Below are positions 1 through 8,707 of a DNA stretch of 64,000 nt, piece by piece; the stretch's first letter is position 1; the number at the start of each line of letters is the position of its first letter. Origin of the DNA: Pandoraea fibrosis (GTDB lineage Bacteria; Pseudomonadota; Gammaproteobacteria; Burkholderiales; Burkholderiaceae); NCBI RefSeq assembly GCF_000807775.2, contig NZ_CP047385.1, positions 3,968,001-4,032,000 of the forward strand, in the 5' to 3' direction. The notes beneath the pieces are model-generated. The model saw nothing but the letters and a program-made list of their open reading frames with translations. It had not been told where the DNA came from and made no database searches. A program made the position numbers and the translations under genes.

Positions 1-761
1 GCGCGCATACATACGCTTGCCGCACGCAAGGCACGGTCCCCCGTGGCATGACCGTGGCTGTCGTTGACGCGCTTGAAATGATCGATGTCGATCAGCAGAC
101 ATGCGAGCGGCGCACCGTAACGCGCGCCTCGCACCACTTCTTCGCGCAGGCGCTGATCGAAATAGCGACGATTCGACAACCCGGTCAGTGGGTCGGTCAG
201 GCCGATACGTTTGAGGCGTTCGCGATTCCACATGTTCTCGAGACACACGGCGACGACCGCGCCGAAGCGCTCGAGAAAATCGGTCGCCATTTCCGGCGAG
301 AAGCGGCGCGCGTCACGACTGCCCAATGCGATGACCCCGAGGTAGCGGCCATTGCGGGCGAGCGGCATGACAACGGCACTTGCCGGGGGACGCGGTCCGA
401 AGAGCGACGCATGACGTTCGCGCGGGGCGCCGATCCAGAGTTGGCCGTCGCCACATACGGCCGCGAAGGTATTGCTGTCCTGCGCGATGCACAGGCCGGC
501 ATCGAGCGCGCGGATCCCTTCGGCCGTGTCGATGAGATCGCGCAACGTGTCGTCGACTTCGGCAAGCATCAGACGCACGCCCGACAGATCGAAATCGTGG
601 CGCAGGCGGTTGAGCATCACTTCCAGAAACTGACCGAAGTCGGGCGCACCCATCAGCGCCAACTCAATGTCCTGAAAACGTTTTAGCGAACGCTCATTGC
701 GCTGGACGGTCGCCAGCAGCGATTGCAGGGAGTCGAGCGTCGGTGCCTGGTTGGTTGCCAC
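1..761 (-). CDS. DUF484/GAF-type sensor diguanylate cyclase, C-terminus outside window
   Basis: The first ~253 codons are visible, beginning at a GTG at 761, and the rest lies beyond the left edge. Residues ~30-170 form a GAF-like DUF484 region ending in a GSRDARRFSPEMATDFLERF block. It is followed by the usual entry to a GGDEF domain (LTDPLTGLSNRRYFDQRL) and the metal-binding segment LLIDIDHFKRVND. The GG(D/E)EF catalytic loop itself is not in the window, so cyclase activity cannot be judged. The family makes cyclic di-GMP in response to a signal sensed by the N-terminal domain. There is no membrane segment, so it is probably cytosolic. The ribosome site before the GTG is weak, so the start is uncertain. 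Confidence 0.8.
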   Translation of the reverse strand, partial: MATNQAPTLDSLQSLLATVQRNERSLKRFQDIELALMGAPDFGQFLEVMLNRLRHDFDLSGVRLMLAEVDDTLRDLIDTAEGIRALDAGLCIAQDSNTFAAVCGDGQLWIGAPRERHASLFGPRPPASAVVMPLARNGRYLGVIALGSRDARRFSPEMATDFLERFGAVVAVCLENMWNRERLKRIGLTDPLTGLSNRRYFDQRLREEVVRGARYGAPLACLLIDIDHFKRVNDSHGHATGDRALRAASVCMR

Positions 762-1301
762 GTAAGGTCTCGAAAGACACGCGGCACTTCGCGGCCGCCT
801 AGCGTGCTTGCCCGGCATCGTGCCTTGGCGCTCCGGCGTCGCGCCTGCACTGCGCGCCGAAGGACAAGTACCGGGCCGCAACGAATGCATCGAATGCGTT
901 CGCCAGACCCACGGTGGCCGTCATGATGACGTCTGCAACGAGACTGTCATGAGGCCGTTAACGGCACTTGCCTCTCAAATTGAAGGGTAGCGGAACTGAA
1001 TTTTGCCGCCACGAAATCGAGTCGTGGCGCAGCTTTTTGCGTTGCTAGGGAAAATACCTAGCCCATATGTAGATCATGTGGCAGCGCACCAAATTGGCAA
1101 GCCGGGCCTCGGAGCGGCATGCGGACGGTCGGCCGGCCATCTCGACAACGCAATATGGCGGCCCTACAATCGCGGCCGCTCGCACGCACTGTCGGTGACA
1201 AGGCAGTCGCGCGATCCGGCCCGATCGGCCGGTGGCAACGCGGCGCGCGCCCCTGCCCAAGGGACGCGCCAGCACTCAAACCTACGGAGACCCTGTTGTC
1301 C
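762..1301. other. Intergenic region with two inverted repeats
   Basis: I find no convincing gene in these 540 bases between divergent genes. Two perfect inverted repeats stand out: CGCCACGA (1007-1014) with TCGTGGCG (1022-1029), and GCTAGG (1044-1049) with CCTAGC (1057-1062). They could be operators or leader structures for the downstream secreted protein. No strong sigma-70 promoter could be assigned. Confidence 0.4.
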
Positions 1302-1643
1302 ATGTTCTACCCGCGCACCCTGCGCAACGTCGGCGCCGCCCTCGCGCTGACCACGTTCGCGATGTTCCCGGCTGCGGCATTCGCCGCTTCCGCCGCCCAC
1401 ACCCCCTCCGGTCATCACGCCAAGGCGCATGCCTCGTCCGCGAAGCATCGCCACCATGCCGCCGTGTCCAGAACGTCGGCAACATCGGCTTCGAAAACGT
1501 CCGCGCACAAGCCATCGCACGCGAACAAGACTGCGCACGGCAAGAAGAAGGCCGTGAAGACGCATCACACGTTGCCACCCAAAAAGACGCACCGCGCTCG
1601 CCCGACAGTCGCCAGCCAACGGCATTCGCATTCCCACGCCTGA
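1302..1643 (+). CDS. Secreted His/Lys/Ala-rich small protein of unknown function
   Basis: The 113-residue protein begins with a clear Sec signal peptide (hydrophobic stretch ~10-30 ending AAAFAAS). The mature part is very rich in His, Lys, Ala, Ser and Thr, with many H-pairs and no predicted fold. The ATG at 1302 has ACGGAGA at 1284-1290; an in-frame TTG at 1296 is an alternative start closer to that site. Such basic, histidine-rich exported proteins occur widely in Burkholderiaceae without known function. Metal binding or envelope association is only a guess. It stands alone, with the next gene 267 bases downstream. Confidence 0.6.
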   Translation: MFYPRTLRNVGAALALTTFAMFPAAAFAASAAHTPSGHHAKAHASSAKHRHHAAVSRTSATSASKTSAHKPSHANKTAHGKKKAVKTHHTLPPKKTHRARPTVASQRHSHSHA

Positions 1644-1910
1644 GGTCGTGTACCGCGCTATAGTGAACGACGGGTGTCAACGCGCAGCCACGCGACTCAC
1701 CCTTTCGTCCCCTTTCGCTCAAACCGCATAGCGCGGTGACACGTCCATGACATCCCGGCAAGCCAGCGCTCGCGTTGCGTCCACGCCACAAGACAAGCCT
1801 TCTCACACGCCGCCTGACATTATTTTTTTGTTCGCCTGTTTCGGCGGCACTCCGGCTCGTCACGTCTCTCATTTCGTCGAGAGCACTTCCCGGATAACGG
1901 GAACACGCGC

Positions 1911-2447
1911 ATGACGGCGATCCGCATTCTGCCCGCGACGATGCAGGACGCCACGCTGATCGCCGAGCTACATGCACGCAGTTGGCAATCGACATACGCA
2001 CATAGACTGGCGACAGAACATGTGCGCGATCATCTCGCACAGGAACACGCTGCGTTGTGGCGAGACCGTCTGATGCGCATCGACGATCCCGCACTGCGTA
2101 TATGGAAAGCGTGTCCCGAGGTCGGGAACGAACCACTTGCCGGATTCGTGTGCGCGCTATCGGGCGCCGATGGCATCTTGCTCGATAACCTTCACGTGGC
2201 CGCTGCGTGGCAAGGCCAGGGCATTGGCCGCGCGTTGTTTTATCAGGTGAAGGTCTGGGCGAACGCGCTCGATCCGCAGGCTGCGCTTTATCTCTGGGTT
2301 CTCGCGCACAACACGCGCGCGCGGCAGTTTTATGACCGGCTGGGCGGTCGCGCGGAGGGCATTCATCCAATCGCGGTATCGCCCGGCATTGAAATTCCGG
2401 CACTGCGATACGTCTGGCAGCCCGAAAGGAGATGGCCTCGGCCGTGA
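1911..2447 (+). CDS. GNAT family N-acetyltransferase
   Basis: This 178-residue protein has the GNAT layout. An N-terminal strand-helix segment (IRILPATMQDATLIAELHARSW) is followed by the core beta-strand LDNLHVAAAW and the acetyl-CoA pyrophosphate loop QGQGIGRALF near residues 100-110. A C-terminal ARQFYDRLGGR motif is typical of RimI-like members. It should transfer an acetyl group from acetyl-CoA to an amine, but the substrate cannot be inferred. It lies alone between the secreted protein and the cold-shock gene. Confidence 0.85.
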   Translation: MTAIRILPATMQDATLIAELHARSWQSTYAHRLATEHVRDHLAQEHAALWRDRLMRIDDPALRIWKACPEVGNEPLAGFVCALSGADGILLDNLHVAAAWQGQGIGRALFYQVKVWANALDPQAALYLWVLAHNTRARQFYDRLGGRAEGIHPIAVSPGIEIPALRYVWQPERRWPRP

Positions 2448-2555
2448 GATGGCGATGTCGGTCTGACCGGTCGCCCGGCAAAGCCGAACGCATGTCGCAA
2501 CGCAGCGAAAAGTGGCTTGAAACTGGCGTGGATCAACAATCTAAAGTTTCCCTGC

Positions 2556-2584
2556 TTGACACCTTCCCACCTTTCCCGTAAAAA
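2556..2584 (+). promoter_or_regulatory. Probable sigma-70 promoter of the cold-shock gene
   Basis: TTGACA at 2556-2561 and TAAAAA at 2579-2584 are separated by 17 bases. Transcription from here would start near 2591 and give a leader of about 140 nt before the ATG at 2729. Long leaders are characteristic of cold-induced csp mRNAs, where the leader refolds with temperature. Confidence 0.55.
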
Positions 2585-2728
2585 AACGGGTGCATGAACG
2601 TTGTATGGCGAGTCTTGTGTCATCTAATGTCGCCCTCTGCGTCAACTCGGTTGTACCTGATCAGCTTTAATGTCATGCGCTCGCTGAGCTTCTCGCTCGC
2701 TCATTTGAAAACTTTAAGGATTTAAGAA

Positions 2729-2932
2729 ATGGCAACTGGTACCGTCAAGTGGTTTAACGACGCCAAGGGTTTTGGTTTTATTACGCCGGACGAAGGTGGT
2801 GAAGATCTCTTCGCTCACTTCTCGGAAATCCAATCGAAGGGTTTCAAGTCGCTGCAAGAAAACCAAAAGGTCAGCTTCGAAGTGAAGAACGGACCGAAGG
2901 GCCGCCAAGCCAGCAACATCCAGCCCATCTAA
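2729..2932 (+). CDS. cspA: CspA-family cold-shock protein
   Basis: The 67-residue protein is a single cold-shock domain. It has both RNA-binding motifs, KGFGFIT (RNP1) and DLFAHF (RNP2 position, with one substitution against VFVHF), and the usual opening TGTVKWFN. These proteins bind single-stranded RNA and DNA and melt secondary structure, acting as RNA chaperones. The ribosome site AAGGA at 2716-2720 is ideally placed. The gene is monocistronic, with its own promoter, a long leader and a terminator. Which csp paralogue it is cannot be told from one locus. Confidence 0.95.
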   Translation: MATGTVKWFNDAKGFGFITPDEGGEDLFAHFSEIQSKGFKSLQENQKVSFEVKNGPKGRQASNIQPI

Positions 2933-2976
2933 GGGATAGATGTTTCGCTGCTGATCGCTAACGCGGTCGACGCGCC

Positions 2977-3003
2977 TCGGGCAGTTCCGCAAGGTCTGCC
3001 CGA
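2977..3003 (+). repeat. Hairpin in the csp 3' untranslated region
   Basis: TCGGGCAG (2977-2984) and CTGCCCGA (2996-3003) form a perfect 8-bp stem with an 11-nt loop, directly before the terminator. It has no U-tract of its own and may protect the mRNA 3' end. Confidence 0.5.
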
Positions 3004-3007
3004 ACTG

Positions 3008-3035
3008 AAAACCCCGCTCACGCGGGGTTTTTTCG
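3008..3035 (+). terminator. Rho-independent terminator of the cold-shock gene
   Basis: CCCCGC (3012-3017) pairs with GCGGGG (3022-3027) around a TCAC loop, is extended by A/T pairs, and is followed by six T. Confidence 0.9.
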
Positions 3036-3075
3036 TTTTTGCAGGTATGCTGAACGTTTCGATCCGGAGGTTGCA

Positions 3076-4071
3076 ATGGGCTTACTGGTAGACGGCGAAT
3101 GGCACACCGATTGGTACGACACGCGCGCCACTGGCGGGCGCTTCGAGCGACGCCCCGCCACCTTCCGCCACTGGGTCACGCCCGACGGCGCCCCCGGCCC
3201 CAGCGGTGAAGGCGGCTTCGCCGCGCAGCGTGATCGCTACCTGCTGTATGTCAGCTATGCCTGCCCATGGGCGCACCGCACGCTCATCATGCGCGCGCTC
3301 AAAGGGTTGCAGGACATGATTCCGGTGGCCGTTGTGAACTGGCTGATGCTCGACGACGGCTGGACGTTCCAACCCGGCCCGGGCGTTACCGGCGATCCGG
3401 TGCACGGCGCGCCCTTTCTTCGCGACGTCTATCTCGCGGCTAACGAACGCTTCACCGGCCGCGTTACCGTGCCCGTGTTGTGGGACAAGGAACGCGGCAC
3501 CATCGTCAGCAACGAGTCTTCGGAAATCCTGCGCATGCTCAACAGCGCCTTCGACGCGCTCGGCGCAACGCCGGGGGATTACTACCCGCTCGCCCTGCGC
3601 GAAGACATCGATGCGCTGAATGCCCGCATCTACGACACCGTGAACAACGGCGTCTATAAAGCTGGCTTCGCCACAACGCAGTCCGCTTACGAGGAAGCCG
3701 TCGCGCCGCTCTTCGACACGCTGGATAGGCTTGAGGCGCGTCTGGCGACGCGACGCTTCCTGAGCGGCGAGCGCATGACGGAAGCGGACATCCGGCTCTT
3801 CACCACGCTGATTCGCTTCGATGCCGTATACGTCGGCCATTTCAAGTGCAACCTGCGACGCATTGCCGACTATCCGAATCTTTCCGCCTACACGCGCGAC
3901 ATCTATCAGCAGCCCGGCATCGCGGACACGGTGAACTTCGAGCACATCAAACGGCACTACTACGAGAGCCACCGCACGATCAATCCGACAGGTATCGTGC
4001 CCAAAGGCCCGTTGCAGGATTTCGCGGCACCGCACGGCCGAGCGCAGATGATAACCGTGCAAAGTCCTTGA
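3076..4071 (+). CDS. Glutathione S-transferase, glutathionyl-hydroquinone reductase (Xi/omega-like) type
   Basis: The 331-residue protein matches the Xi-class GST family, which uses glutathione to reduce glutathionyl-hydroquinones. It shows an extended N-terminus (VDGEWHTDWYDT, RFERR), the thioredoxin-fold catalytic cysteine in SYACPWAHR, the glutathione-contact segment VPVLWDKERGTIVSNESS, and an all-alpha C-terminal half with LSGERMTEADIRLFTTL. The length is normal for the family. GGAGG at 3066-3070 supports the ATG at 3076. It probably acts in the cytosol in quinone detoxification; the natural substrate is unknown. Confidence 0.9.
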   Translation: MGLLVDGEWHTDWYDTRATGGRFERRPATFRHWVTPDGAPGPSGEGGFAAQRDRYLLYVSYACPWAHRTLIMRALKGLQDMIPVAVVNWLMLDDGWTFQPGPGVTGDPVHGAPFLRDVYLAANERFTGRVTVPVLWDKERGTIVSNESSEILRMLNSAFDALGATPGDYYPLALREDIDALNARIYDTVNNGVYKAGFATTQSAYEEAVAPLFDTLDRLEARLATRRFLSGERMTEADIRLFTTLIRFDAVYVGHFKCNLRRIADYPNLSAYTRDIYQQPGIADTVNFEHIKRHYYESHRTINPTGIVPKGPLQDFAAPHGRAQMITVQSP

Positions 4072-4105
4072 ACTTGCGCTGCGGCCACCCGGCCACGATG
4101 TCCAT

Positions 4106-4918
4106 TCATCCCGCCAGAAAACCGCCGTCGGTGGCCAGAACGTGTCCAACGACGTAGCTCGACTCGCTTGAGCTCAGCCACACGACGGCAGCGGCCACCT
4201 CCTCGGGATGTCCCATACGCTTGAGAGGAAGGCCCGCCGCAACGCTGCGCATGTCCGCAATGCCGGAGGCGAGCATCATGGCGGTCACCACGCGTCCCGG
4301 CGCGACGGCATTGATACGAATCCCCGCAGGGGCATACTCCATTGCCGCAGCGCGCGTGAGCGAATTGAGCGCCGCCTTGGAGGCGCCGTAGAGCGAGAGC
4401 CCGGCATTGGGATTGCGCACGCCGCTCACGCTCGTGTTGTTCACGAGGGTGCCCCCGCCGGAGGCAAGCAGCGCCGGAATCTCATGACGCATCGCGTGAA
4501 AGACTGCGCGAACGTTGGTATCGAACACCTGCGAATAGACCGCATCCGTCTGATCCGCCAAACGCGCTCGCGGCTCTTGAAAACCGGCGTTGTTGAACAC
4601 GGCATCGAGCCGGCCGAAGCGCGTCATCGTCTGCGCGATCGTGTTGACGATATCCGCCTCGCATGTCAGATCGGCCGCCACGAACAAGCTCTGGGCGCCC
4701 AACTGCCGGATGTCATCGGCGAGCGCGTCGCCGAGCGCCTGACGACGTCCGGTAACGATCACCGCACGCGCTCCCTCCTGCGCCATGCGCAAGGCCGTGG
4801 CGCGGCCAATACCGCTGGTACCGCCCATCACGAGACACACGCGGTCATCGAGACGACGGGCAGGCGCGTCGACAGGCACCGGGCCGGCAAGCTCGATGAG
4901 AGACGGGGAATCGTTCAT
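4106..4918 (-). CDS. Short-chain dehydrogenase/reductase
   Basis: The 270-residue classical SDR has the NAD(P)-binding motif GGTSGIG (~residues 30-36), NNAG, a catalytic Ser in NTSVSG, and YGASK. It ends in the DGGF signature of Rossmann SDRs. Position 1 of the TGxxxGxG motif is replaced (MGGTSGIG), which is tolerated in the family. The start at 4918 is supported by GAGG upstream; an in-frame upstream extension exists but lacks a better site. The gene lies ~100 bases downstream of, and co-directional with, the MarR regulator gene, so co-regulation is likely. The substrate is unknown. Confidence 0.88.
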   Translation of the reverse strand: MNDSPSLIELAGPVPVDAPARRLDDRVCLVMGGTSGIGRATALRMAQEGARAVIVTGRRQALGDALADDIRQLGAQSLFVAADLTCEADIVNTIAQTMTRFGRLDAVFNNAGFQEPRARLADQTDAVYSQVFDTNVRAVFHAMRHEIPALLASGGGTLVNNTSVSGVRNPNAGLSLYGASKAALNSLTRAAAMEYAPAGIRINAVAPGRVVTAMMLASGIADMRSVAAGLPLKRMGHPEEVAAAVVWLSSSESSYVVGHVLATDGGFLAG

Positions 4919-5018
4919 GGTCGTGACCTCACAAGACATTGCGCCGGGAACGTGCCCGGGGAGTCGTTGCAACGCGTTCCACGCTTGCGCCAAACACCCC
5001 GCCGCGCGCACGCCGTCG

Positions 5019-5450
5019 TCAACGTTGCTTCAATGCGTCGGCATAGAGCCGCATGCCTTCCAGCACGATGCGATCCTGACCGCGCGTCAGCCGCCCCAGC
5101 GCATCGATCACTTGCGCACGCGCAAACGCGTGAATCGCCGTAACGCGCTTTTTGCCGGCCGGGGTCAAGAACAGAACCTTCACGCGCGCGTCGTGCTCCG
5201 AGATCGCTTCCCCGATGTCGCCAGACAGCACCAGCTTGCGCAGCATGCGACTAACGCTCGACTTCTCGAGGCGAAGCCGCGCACCAAGCTCACGCGCCGT
5301 GACACCCCCGCGCTCGATCTCGATCAGCGCATGGACCGCCGACGGCGACAGATCGGTGCCCGCAAAATCACCGCCCATGAAACCCAACTCTCGAACCATT
5401 TCACGCGATACGGCGCGAATGGCGTCAACCAACGACGGATCGGGACTCAC
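5019..5450 (-). CDS. MarR-family transcriptional regulator
   Basis: The 143-residue protein has the MarR winged helix: LSPSAVHALIEIE, the helix-turn-helix TARELGARLRLEKSSVSRMLRKL, and the wing DARVKVLFLTPAGKK. It should bind DNA as a dimer and respond to small ligands. It starts at GTG 5450, preceded by GGGAGAG. A palindrome in its own promoter region (5506-5522) suggests autoregulation. The adjacent SDR gene is the probable co-regulated partner. Confidence 0.9.
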   Translation of the reverse strand: MSPDPSLVDAIRAVSREMVRELGFMGGDFAGTDLSPSAVHALIEIERGGVTARELGARLRLEKSSVSRMLRKLVLSGDIGEAISEHDARVKVLFLTPAGKKRVTAIHAFARAQVIDALGRLTRGQDRIVLEGMRLYADALKQR

Positions 5451-5505
5451 TGTGCAGACTCTCCCTTTGGCTTTCGGTGCGATGCGTCATCCAGCACGAC
5501 AATAT

Positions 5506-5522
5506 AGTTGCACAATACAACT
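5506..5522. promoter_or_regulatory. Candidate MarR operator
   Basis: AGTTG (5506-5510) and CAACT (5518-5522) form an inverted repeat with a 7-nt spacer. On the minus strand TATATT lies beside the repeat and could be the -10 of the marR promoter, so binding here would block transcription. No good -35 was found. The assignment rests on position and symmetry only. Confidence 0.4.
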
Positions 5523-5545
5523 TAATGATGACGCTTCGCAACCAC

Positions 5546-5592
5546 AAAAATAAAAAAGCGGGCGTCGTGAACCGAAGCCCACCACGCCCGCT
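5546..5592 (-). terminator. Rho-independent terminator of purT
   Basis: Read on the minus strand, AGCGGGCG pairs with CGCCCGCT, with partial pairing beyond. The hairpin is followed by TTTTTTATTTTT, about 60 bases after the purT stop. Confidence 0.85.
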
Positions 5593-5652
5593 CACTGCGT
5601 CAGTTCGTCAGCGCCTCATGTGCCGTCGAAGATCCGCCGCAGTCCCGCTGAC

Positions 5653-6855
5653 TTACACCGCGCGCGGCTTCACACGGCTTGCGGCCTCGACGGCATTGCT
5701 ACGTGCGACATCCAGATCGTCGTGATACGCGAGTGCAACGCCCATGCGGCGCTTCACGAAGCTCTCCGGCTTACCGAACAGACGGATGTCGGTCTGCGGC
5801 ACTTGCAACGCCCGGTCCACATCGTCGAACACGATACCCGTCGCGTCCACGCCGCCGTATATGACCGCGCTCGCGCCCGGCGTCTTCAGCGTGGTGTTCA
5901 CCGGCAGACCGAGAATCGCGCGCGCATGCAGTTCGAACTCGTTCTGCCACTGCGTGATCATGGTGACCATGCCCGTATCGTGCGGACGCGGGCTGACTTC
6001 GCTGAACCACACCTCGTCGCCCTTCACAAACAACTCGACGCCGAAGAGGCCCTGTCCGCCCAGATTGTTGGTCACGTCACGTGCGATCAGACGAGCACGC
6101 TCGAGCGCCACCGACGACATCGGATGCGGCTGCCAGCTCTCGACATAATCGCCGCTCACCTGCTTGTGACCGATAGGCGCACAGAAGTGCGTTTCGACCT
6201 GCGCGTCGGTGCCACGCGCGCGCACGGTCAGCAGCGTGATTTCGTAGTCGAAGTCGATGAAGCCTTCGACGATGATGCGGCCGTGGCTCACGCGGCCACC
6301 AGCCATCGCGTAGTCCCATGCCGCCTTCACATCGGCCGGCCCGTCGATCTTGCTCTGCCCCTTGCCCGAACTGCTCATCACCGGCTTGACGATGCACGGA
6401 TAGCCAATGCCACCGTCGATCGCGGCCTGCAACTGCTCGAGCGAGTCGCAGAACTGATACGGACTCGTGGGCAGCCCCAGCGTTTCGGCCGCCAGGCGGC
6501 GTATGCCTTCGCGATCCATCGTCAGACGCGCAGCACGCGCGGTCGGGATCACGCGCACCACACCATCCGCTTCAAGCGCTTCGAGCATCGGTGTGGCAAT
6601 GGCTTCGATTTCGGGCACGACGAGATCCGGCTTCTCGGCCTCGATCAGAGCCTTGAGTTGCTCGGGATCGGTCATCGCGATGGTGCGGGCGTGGTGAGCT
6701 ACCTGCTGCCCCGGCGCGTTCTCGTAGCGATCCACGGCAATCGTTTCGACGCCCAGACGCTGCAAGGCAATCAGCACTTCACGGCCGAGTTCGCCCGAGC
6801 CCAACAACATGACCTTCGTCGCGCTCGGCGACAGCGGTGTTCCGATAGTGGTCAT
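5653..6855 (-). CDS. purT: Phosphoribosylglycinamide formyltransferase 2 (formate-dependent, PurT)
   Basis: The 400-residue ATP-grasp enzyme makes formyl-GAR from GAR, formate and ATP in purine synthesis, bypassing the folate-dependent PurN step. The N-terminal part has [12 protein letters not shown], the central part the ATP-grasp segment [17 protein letters not shown], and the C-terminal part [11 protein letters not shown] and [14 protein letters not shown], all diagnostic of PurT. The length equals that of characterised PurT. It is monocistronic, with its own terminator. Confidence 0.96.
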   Translation of the reverse strand: MTTIGTPLSPSATKVMLLGSGELGREVLIALQRLGVETIAVDRYENAPGQQVAHHARTIAMTDPEQLKALIEAEKPDLVVPEIEAIATPMLEALEADGVVRVIPTARAARLTMDREGIRRLAAETLGLPTSPYQFCDSLEQLQAAIDGGIGYPCIVKPVMSSSGKGQSKIDGPADVKAAWDYAMAGGRVSHGRIIVEGFIDFDYEITLLTVRARGTDAQVETHFCAPIGHKQVSGDYVESWQPHPMSSVALERARLIARDVTNNLGGQGLFGVELFVKGDEVWFSEVSPRPHDTGMVTMITQWQNEFELHARAILGLPVNTTLKTPGASAVIYGGVDATGIVFDDVDRALQVPQTDIRLFGKPESFVKRRMGVALAYHDDLDVARSNAVEAASRVKPRAV

Positions 6856-6961
6856 TTTCGACCTTTGGAGAGTGAGAAATCAGAAGCGTCGACGCGACCT
6901 GGCATCGCACGCGAAAGCCGTATTGTAGCGATCATGACCGTCACCGCGCCGTCGCGCCATA

Positions 6962-7669
6962 TCAAATCAACGCGCCTCGCAGCACGCGGCGGCAACTCGC
7001 CACCATGCATGCCTCGCTGTCCTGATAGTCCGTCAGCACCCAGGCGGTGCCCGCGTTGGTCATCGCGCCCACCAGCGCCACGCCGACGATTCTCGCCTGC
7101 GCTTGTGCCTCGTCACCGGCCGGCGGCGGCGTGTTGGCCATGCGCAGAATCAGCTTCGCGAATTCCGAGATGTAGCGGTGATAGGTCTGATCGGTCTCGG
7201 GGCTCACGCCCATCACTTCGAGCAGCAGGACGCGCGCCGCATGCGGGTGACGCAAAAACGCGAAGAAGCTGTGCAAACCGGCGTCGAGTCGTGCGTCGAG
7301 CGCCGGCCCGCTTGACTCAATGGCGGCGTGCAACTGGTCAAGCAAGGTCTGCGCATGATGCGCATAGGTCGCCCGCAGCAAATGCTCCATGTTCTCGAAC
7401 GCCGCGTAGAAGTACCGATCGTTGAGCCTGGCCAGACGACACACCGAGCGCACCGTCGCCCGGCGGAATCCCACCGTGCCGAAGACCTCGGTCGCAGCGT
7501 CGATCAGCGCGGCGCGACGCGCCTGCTCCCGCTGAGCCTGCCCCACCCCGCCATAGCGCCGCCCGCCCGGCGTCGGTAACGCGCCCGGCAGAGACGACGC
7601 AGACGCGTCAGCGCCGCCCGAGGGCGATGCCGTCGACGCGGCATCCATCGATTCGAGTCCTTGTTCCAT
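6962..7669 (-). CDS. TetR-family regulator, divergent from the SDR/monooxygenase genes
   Basis: The protein has ~235 residues, with a disordered Ala/Ser/Gly-rich N-terminus (~1-45) unusual for the family. The helix-turn-helix is RRAALIDAATEVFGTVGFRRATVRSVCRLARLNDR-like, followed by YFYAAFENMEHLL, and a ligand-binding all-alpha domain. I chose the ATG at 7669; a GTG at 7687 or an ATG near 7636 with AGGAC upstream are alternatives. It is transcribed away from the SDR-BVMO-hydrolase genes, the classic arrangement for a local repressor. No clear operator palindrome was found. Confidence 0.82.
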   Translation of the reverse strand: MEQGLESMDAASTASPSGGADASASSLPGALPTPGGRRYGGVGQAQREQARRAALIDAATEVFGTVGFRRATVRSVCRLARLNDRYFYAAFENMEHLLRATYAHHAQTLLDQLHAAIESSGPALDARLDAGLHSFFAFLRHPHAARVLLLEVMGVSPETDQTYHRYISEFAKLILRMANTPPPAGDEAQAQARIVGVALVGAMTNAGTAWVLTDYQDSEACMVASCRRVLRGALI

Positions 7670-7789
7670 TTCGCTATTTGACAACACCCGGGCGGAAAAC
7701 TAAAGTGGTGACACGCATCACCAAATTATAGGCCACGCGATTCCTGCCATCCACGGCGTATTGACGCGGCGAATCTCGGAGACAGCGCA

Positions 7790-8686
7790 ATGAAGACGTT
7801 CACGGACAAGGTGGCCGCCATCACCGGTGCAGGATCGGGCATGGGGCGGGCTCTGGCACTCGAGCTGGCGCGCCGCGGGACGCATCTCGCGTTATCGGAT
7901 ATCGATGAGAGCAGCGTGGCGAACACCGCGACCGCCTGTCGCGCGTTGGGCGTTCGCGTCACCGCGCAACGACTCGACGTCGCCGATCGTGACGCCATTT
8001 TCGCCTGGGCCCGCGAGACGGTCGCCGCCCACGGCAAAGTGAATCTCGTCTTCAATAACGCGGGGGTCTCGCTGTCGGTGCCGGTGGCGACCATGCGCGA
8101 GGACGATATCCGATGGCTGATGGACATCAACTTCTGGGGTGTCGTGCACGGCACACAGGCGTTTCTGCCCTACCTGACGGCGTCCGGCGAGGGCCATATC
8201 GTCAACACGTCGAGCCTGTTCGGCATCATCGCCATGCCGACCCAATCGGCCTATAACGCCAGCAAGTTCGCCGTGCGTGGCTTCACCGAAGCGCTGCGCA
8301 TGGAACTCGACCTGGCACATGCGCCCGTCTCGTGTACCTGTGTGCATCCGGGTGGTGTGGCGACCAATATCGTGCAGACCTCGCGTATCGACGAGAGCAT
8401 CGGCACGCTCACCGGCCTGGACGCCCAAACGCACCGCCGGCGCGCCAACAAACTCATCGACGTCACGAGCGCCGACGCCGCCGCACGGCAGATCCTCGCG
8501 GGCGTCGAGCGCAATGCCCGACGCGTACTCGTCGGGTCCGATGCCCGTCGCATCGACAAGCTGGCCCGCCTGCTCGGCGCGCGCTATCAGGCAATGGTGG
8601 TCTGGCTCTACCGGCGCACCGCCATGGCGCACAAGCCGTCCCGGAACGAGCGCGACGCTGCGGCCCGCTCCGCGGCCACCAAATAA
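7790..8686 (+). CDS. Short-chain dehydrogenase/reductase of the BVMO cluster
   Basis: The 298-residue SDR has the cofactor motif TGAGSGMG (~residues 12-19), D/I pairing at the end of beta-2, NNAG, a catalytic Ser in NTSSLFG, and YNASK. The C-terminal extension (~240-298) is basic and hydrophobic (MVVWLYRRT), which may mean membrane contact. It lies 21 bases before a Baeyer-Villiger monooxygenase gene, so it probably oxidises an alcohol to the ketone that the next enzyme uses, or the reverse. The substrate is unknown. Confidence 0.88.
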   Translation: MKTFTDKVAAITGAGSGMGRALALELARRGTHLALSDIDESSVANTATACRALGVRVTAQRLDVADRDAIFAWARETVAAHGKVNLVFNNAGVSLSVPVATMREDDIRWLMDINFWGVVHGTQAFLPYLTASGEGHIVNTSSLFGIIAMPTQSAYNASKFAVRGFTEALRMELDLAHAPVSCTCVHPGGVATNIVQTSRIDESIGTLTGLDAQTHRRRANKLIDVTSADAAARQILAGVERNARRVLVGSDARRIDKLARLLGARYQAMVVWLYRRTAMAHKPSRNERDAAARSAATK

Positions 8687-8707
8687 TCGATCGCCGGAGA
8701 CCTCGCC

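Noticed and set aside
5620..7425. A 601-codon open frame on the plus strand opposite purT
   Set aside because: It is antisense to purT and its upstream region, with no ribosome site and a composition typical of shadow frames.
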